From the NCBI GenBank assembly GCA_000708835.1, contig DF237036.1, forward strand, positions 149,847-213,846: 64,000 bases of DNA. The letters run 5' to 3'. This document shows positions 59,801 to 64,000 of this stretch, one piece after another (positions within the stretch are counted from its first letter, which is position 1; the number at the start of each line of letters is the position of its first letter). Below the pieces are notes generated by a model. That model did no database searches. It had not been told where the DNA came from and worked only from the letters and a program-made list of their open reading frames with translations. This stretch comes from Klebsormidium nitens (lineage: Eukaryota; Streptophyta; Klebsormidiophyceae; Klebsormidiales; Klebsormidiaceae). The position numbers and the translations under genes are program-made.

Positions 59801-62800
59801 AGTACCAACGGAAGCAGGCAAGAAAGCTCACCAGACATGACACAAAAGACGAACATAATATCCAGCCCGTTTTACCTGGTCGCCCTTTCTGGCCGCCTTT
59901 TTCCACCAGTCGAGCGCCTTCGGCCGCTGGCCCTGCCGCTCCATCTCCTCTGCAACTAGCACCATAGCCGGGACGTTCCCCGCTTCCGCCGCCCGTATGA
60001 GCACAAACGGAAGCGGGTGAGTCCCGCAGAGGAATTTGGTGCGGCGCGGGGCCGGGGGGGCGATTGCCGGCTGGAACATGCGCCGCCGGATGACGAGGGA
60101 CTTGAGAAGGGGCTGAAAATGGAGGGAAGAAAGGTCTCGGGTTGATATTGCTCAACAAGTGGCATGTTTGATTCACTGGTTACTGTTGGCTTTTTGCTCC
60201 CAAGATTAAGGACTGATTTTGCCGAATGTTGCTGGTGTTTGGGGGCATATTGCCGGTATGAAATATGCGCCGCCGGACGACGAGGGGGTTGAGTAGGGGC
60301 TGAAAAAACAAGGAATAGCTGTTAAACTTCGATGCACGACCAAGGGCATGATTTATTATCTTTTCGGTTTCGTTTTGTGGGGGGCCAATCGCTGGTTGGA
60401 ACATGCGTCTCAGGATGATGCCAGACTTGAGGATGGGCTGAGAACAGAAAGAAGAGTACGCTGTCAGAAGTCGCTCAATTTCAAATTTATTACAGCTATT
60501 GTGTCCTGAAGGGGCGATCGCCGGCTGAAAAACTCTAAAAACTCTGAAAAACTCTAAAACGCAAAAAATTATCATGCTTTCGTCACTGGTCTCCTTTGAT
60601 ATCATGTCTGAGCGTCTCCTGTTATTGCTGTTTTGATGGGGTGATCATTGGCTGGAATGTGCGCCGCCGGATAACAAGTGACTTGAGCAGGGGCTGAGAA
60701 CACAGAAGGGAAAGCTGCCAGTTTTTGTCCTCTTTTCGCAGCTTCCGTGATATCGTGACGTTTTCTCATGTTTCCTCTTCTGTTCTGTGGGCGCGACTTT
60801 CATTTTCCGGTAGAATATGCACCAGGGGATGTCGAAGAACTCGAGCAGGGGCTGAAGACCCAAGAAGAGAAGCTGCCATGCTTCCGTTGCTAATGAATCT
60901 TCCACCTCAAATAGAGAGTATCCCAGGTCTTTGAAAACGTTCCCAAGAAATCTGTGAATTCCATAAACGACAAAGAGGGTGAAGCTGATCTTGAAGGTTC
61001 CTGCTCGTACTGACATTCCGATCGCTTCATTCGGCTCTGCTATTCTAATGGCTAGTAGTGACGGCCACCTCGAAGCCAGTGCGTACATTCAGATGAAAGA
61101 ACGGCAAAGAAAGCAATCAGCAATACTTCAGTGCCCCCAGCAGAACCAACCAAAGCCACCAACCGACTCAGGGGCTTCTAGGTGCCAAGCGCCACCCTCT
61201 CAAATAATGAAGCGGTATGTTGAAACCTTACTCACTCGAACTCGATTTGCACAAGGCGTTTTTTGAAGGGGCGCGTCAGGACTGGGAACTGCAGGGCTTA
61301 CCTCATCCTCAGCAATGCTCATCCTCCACAGCTTGCAGACCGCTGACGCCGTGCTCAGGTCCGAGAAGCCCAGGAACGAGAACACCATTTGCAACTCGCC
61401 TATCGAGAGGGAGTCCATTGACCGGCCCTGAGAGAATGCTCTTCCCTCATTCTCAACTCCAACTTCGCAACTCGGCTTCGCAACCCCGCTGCTAATCTCG
61501 CAGCGTGAATTGTGTGCAGGTGACAAATGCTCTATGTCGCTGCGAGCCTGGTGCAAATGCTCAGTGCTGGTGTGGATTGCGCTGGCACCTTCTGAATGGT
61601 GTGAATAGGTGCTGTCAGGATGGTGTGAATGGGCCCCTGCTGAGCGGCAGATACTGGAGGGTGCCACTGACAGGTGCGAGCAATGGTCTGAGTCATTTGA
61701 CTCGATGCTATGTACAGTTTCAGTTGACAGATTGAGAGACACCCGTGCAACTCCGCTGCTGTTGCTGGGTGCACTCAGAACCGACCCCACCTCGACCAAA
61801 GAATCCAACTCGCAAGCGCTTGCTGTGCCATGAACCAGAGAATCTCGAGCCTGCCGCTGCTGAAGCTCGACTGAAGCGTCCCGCTCACACTGGCTGCCCC
61901 TAAGCCTCTTCCCTGGATGTGAATGCGCTTTGCTACCTGGGGTTTCCTCACAACTGCTCTCCAAAACGGGGGTGGATCCAGAGTGCTCAGACAGCCCCCT
62001 CTTGTGCGAACACTCGACATGTTCGCAGGTATCGCTCTCTGGCAACTCCTCCCGGTTGCCCGTTGCCCTTTTGTGCACACAACTACCGGCAAGGCTGGCT
62101 GTTTCTGGCGGGGGGGTCGTTTTACCCCCTGCTGAAGACCCCGGTAAGAAGCGAGCAAGCTGCAGGGGGCCGTACTCAGCGCTCTCTACGAGAACGGCGT
62201 CTCCAGAAATGCCGGACACACCTGTTGCGCGGACGGCCCGCTCATTAATCTGCGGCCAGGGGCGGTTGTTATCAGAAGCTTGTTAGTTTTTTCCTCAGTT
62301 GGCTCGAGAATATGTTGACGTGGCAGTAACACTGCCTCTGAGAAGACCTCATGGAACGAAAGCACGCGCTCCTTCTAAGGCCTGGACATTTGAAAGGAAG
62401 CCCCACACACTTTGTCGGACAAACTCCAGTGCTGATCAGAGAATTAAGGTCTTTGAAGGAAGATGAGACTAATATGAATGCAGATATGAAGCCAGCAATA
62501 AGCTCTAAAGGAGGACTCTGCATGCAGACTGTCAACTCAAGATCTTACGTCATGAAACCAGCATTACAACCTCTCAGATCTGAAATAAGGACCACCCCTT
62601 TCTCTTCGTCAGGCAGATCAGCATTGCAGCAAAAACATTGCTTCGAATCGTCAAGGCAGTCTGTTAACTTGCAAGTATTCAAACAGAACGACTCAAAGAG
62701 AAGAGTTCTGAAGATGGGTCAATGGTTGACATATTACACATCTCTTCTCTATACATTTTTATTCGATTAAATAGATGGTTCTTGATCTCTTTGATCAGTA

Positions 62801-63274
62801 ATTGAACAGAGAGCTAAACGGACTTACGGGTGAGAGTGTGTGCGCAATCCAATAAACGGTGCCCCCATTCCTCGCCGGAGTGCAATACAGGGGCGCACTA
62901 ATTGAAGAGCACAACACAGCTCTCATTCTCTCAGTGACTGAAGCTCCCAAACTAGGCGCGGGAACCTGGAAGCACGCCTCCTCCAGCCCCGCTGGAATGA
63001 TGGTCAGAAACGCCTTGTCGGCTGCAGAGATCTGAGGCCCTAAAGTGACATCAGTGGTTTGCCGGCGGCCATTGAGGGTACCAGGTGGTGAAGCTGATGA
63101 GCTTGCATGGATTGGAGAGTCGGAGTCTGAAGCTGAGCAGTCTTCGTCCTCCCGAGAAGGCACATTAGAAAGAACCGCCCTCGGATAGATCTCCGGTGGT
63201 GGCGGCTGGGTTGAGTGGAAGCGATGACGGGGAAGCGAAACATGACAAGCACAGCCGCCATGGGCGTGAGCCAT
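56862..63274 (-). CDS. F-box protein with C-terminal Sel1-like repeats
   Basis: Six exons: 63274-62828, 62249-61302, 60112-59876, 58575-58438, 57296-57226, 56940-56862. Phases close to give 639 aa. The first ~425 residues are Ser/His/Glu-rich and probably disordered. The F-box is at about 427-463 (MDSLSIGELQMVFSFLGFSD, then CKLWRMSIAEDE). Sel1-like (TPR-related) repeats follow: VLIRAAEAGNVPAMVLVAEE with KALDWWKKAARKGD, GSQYRIGEAYYRGDSEWPQD with EEALIWLNRAAKFAHGDAGL, and LLLGYMHLDGEG with NNTEAVRWFRFAAELGNREA. The order F-box then Sel1 matches a small plant family related to Arabidopsis At1g70590, but with a much longer N-terminus. The inferred role is an SCF adaptor binding partners through the Sel1 solenoid. 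An extra short exon between the F-box and the first Sel1 exon cannot be excluded. Introns 2, 3 and others carry exon-edge copies. Confidence 0.88.
58690..58940 (-). repeat. Copies of the 5' edge of the GSQYRIGEAYY exon
   Basis: Two clear direct copies near 58690-58735 (GCGGTACTGGCTTCCCTGCA) and 58815-58865 (TTCGGTATTGGCTACCCTTG), upstream in the gene of exon 58575-58438. A faint third lies near 58920. The shared core encodes GSQYRIG next to the acceptor. Confidence 0.85.
59555..59810 (-). repeat. Copies of the 3' edge of the first Sel1 exon
   Basis: About 59750-59810 reads YEALDWWKKAVRKRF on the minus strand, against KALDWWKKAARKGDQ at the end of exon 60112-59876. A second, more decayed copy lies near 59555-59605 (CCGCCTTTTTCCAATCAC and GCGCCTTCGG). 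Both are downstream in the gene and in the same orientation. Confidence 0.85.
60230..60860 (-). repeat. Five copies of the 5' edge of the first Sel1 exon
   Basis: Direct copies near 60240-60305, 60380-60440, 60505-60535, 60640-60700 and 60800-60860. On the minus strand they read, for example, LLNPLVVRRRIFHTGNMPP and ILKSGIILRRMFQPAIGPP, against LLKSLVIRRRMFQPAIAPP at the start of exon 60112-59876. Most keep a TTTTCAG or TTCTCAG acceptor and GCCCCT start. They fill the intron between the F-box exon and the first Sel1 exon. Confidence 0.9.
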
Positions 63275-63867
63275 GCTCTCTTTAATCTGTGCGCAGCGGA
63301 ACCATTCTGACGGACCTGAGCAGTGAGAGATACCGCGTATACGGTATATAGTTAAATACTGAGCTAGCTTACAAGGGAGAGAGCTAGCAAGGGAGAGAGC
63401 TAGAGAGCGTCAGAGTCTATCTTCTGCGCGAACGCGCGCGTAAAAGTGGACCGTTCCGGCGAGTCCGTCTCCGGTTCCGGTTCCGGTTCTGGTTCCGGTT
63501 CCGGTTCCGGTTCCGGTTTTAGTGGTTGTCAGGTTTGAGAGTCGAGACTCCGAGTGTCTGTGAGGCTGCCAACTGGCGATCCATCGTACAGCCTCGGGGG
63601 AAAAACAAACTTTCCGCGGATCGCTTTTGTACCTGGTACGTACCTTACTTATACCGTGTCGATTCTCGAAGTAGGTACCGGTACAGTCCTTTTTTGAACT
63701 TGAAGAGAGGGAGTTCTCAAATCATGGGTACGGTACATGATGATTCATTTGCCATGGCCCAAGTTCAAGTGAGGCTCGAGCCAATGGCCGCCAATGGTCC
63801 ATTCAGTGTTGTTTGCTGCGCAGACAACTCAGCTGCTGCAGAAAGCGGAATTTAGCTGCTCAAGGAA
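63275..63867. promoter_or_regulatory. Head-to-head region of the F-box/Sel1 gene and the next gene
   Basis: 593 bases between divergent start codons. It contains a GGTTCC hexamer repeat (63467-63518), tandem GGGAGAGAGCTAG words near 63375-63405 and GGTACC/GTACGTAC palindromes near 63634-63680. Both promoters should lie here. Confidence 0.45.
63467..63518 (+). repeat. (CCGGTT)n hexanucleotide microsatellite
   Basis: About eight GGTTCC units with one GGTTCT variant, placed between the two divergent start codons. Confidence 0.95.
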
Positions 63868-64000
63868 ATGGCGGTCTTTGTGCAAGGAGCGGTCTTCTTG
63901 GCTCTCGTCCTGGCCTTCTCTATGCAATGTGAGGTGGTTACTGCCTTCAATGTGAGCTACCTCCAAGGTTGCCACGAGTTCAACAATGTTACCGTGTAAC
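63868..64000 (+). CDS. First exon of a secreted-protein gene (partial)
   Basis: The ATG at 63868 (GGAAATGGCG context) opens a clear signal peptide, MAVFVQGAVFLALVLAFSMQ, followed by CEVVTAFNVSYLQGCHEF. The frame meets a TAA three bases before the window end. A GTGTAAC donor at 63994 just before it suggests splicing, so this is read as a first exon rather than a 43-residue gene. Too little is present to name the family. Confidence 0.55.

Overview
This is a eukaryotic nuclear segment with spliced genes. The protein content points to the green plant lineage: a plant-type HAD-IG 5'-nucleotidase, a plant-type O-fucosyltransferase, a GT77-like glycosyltransferase, a fasciclin (FAS1) protein, F-box/LRR proteins, an F-box/Sel1 protein and two hydroxyproline-rich-type membrane glycoproteins. 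My guess is a streptophyte alga or an early-diverging land plant. The species cannot be read from the sequence. For most multi-exon genes I built the exon chain by hand from conserved protein segments, GT/AG borders and codon phase, and the phases close exactly.

Layout. 1-1076: nothing recognised. 1077-9862 (-): 5'-nucleotidase, 10 exons. 11071-13781 (+) and 15623-19245 (-): two convergent genes of the same design (signal peptide or anchor, disordered domain, long Pro-rich stalk, one membrane segment, short tail ending near SPLL). 19952-21368 (+): frameshifted F-box/LRR gene. 23236-24000 (-): FAS1 remnant. 24895-25302 (-): orphan, broken first exon of the Ser/Pro-rich gene. 25906-27339 (+): intact F-box/LRR gene. 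29229-33285 (-): two-domain FAS1 gene. 34186-47510 (+): O-fucosyltransferase, 8 exons, with a 7.7-kb intron holding a ~190-bp satellite. 48594-53786 (-): GT77-like glycosyltransferase, 7 exons. 56862-63274 (-): F-box/Sel1 gene, 6 exons. 63868-64000 (+): start of a secreted-protein gene. Four neighbouring pairs are head-to-head across 0.6-1.2 kb.

Two structural stories stand out. First, four genes carry direct, partly decayed copies of exon edges (the end of an exon plus the flanking intron with its splice site), lying in the intron next to the parent exon. I count about 30 or more, and in the 5'-nucleotidase gene nearly every intron has them. Second, about 18.0-24.1 kb and about 24.5-30.7 kb are an old tandem duplication whose breakpoints fall inside an intron of the Ser/Pro-rich gene and an intron of the FAS1 gene. 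This explains the orphan half-genes at the junction and why only the F-box gene was duplicated whole.

Functionally, several genes fit secretory-pathway or wall biology (O-fucosyltransferase, GT77-like enzyme, FAS1 protein, two HRGP-like proteins). The rest are nucleotide metabolism and ubiquitin-ligase adaptors. I saw no tRNA, rRNA or CRISPR and no intact mobile element.
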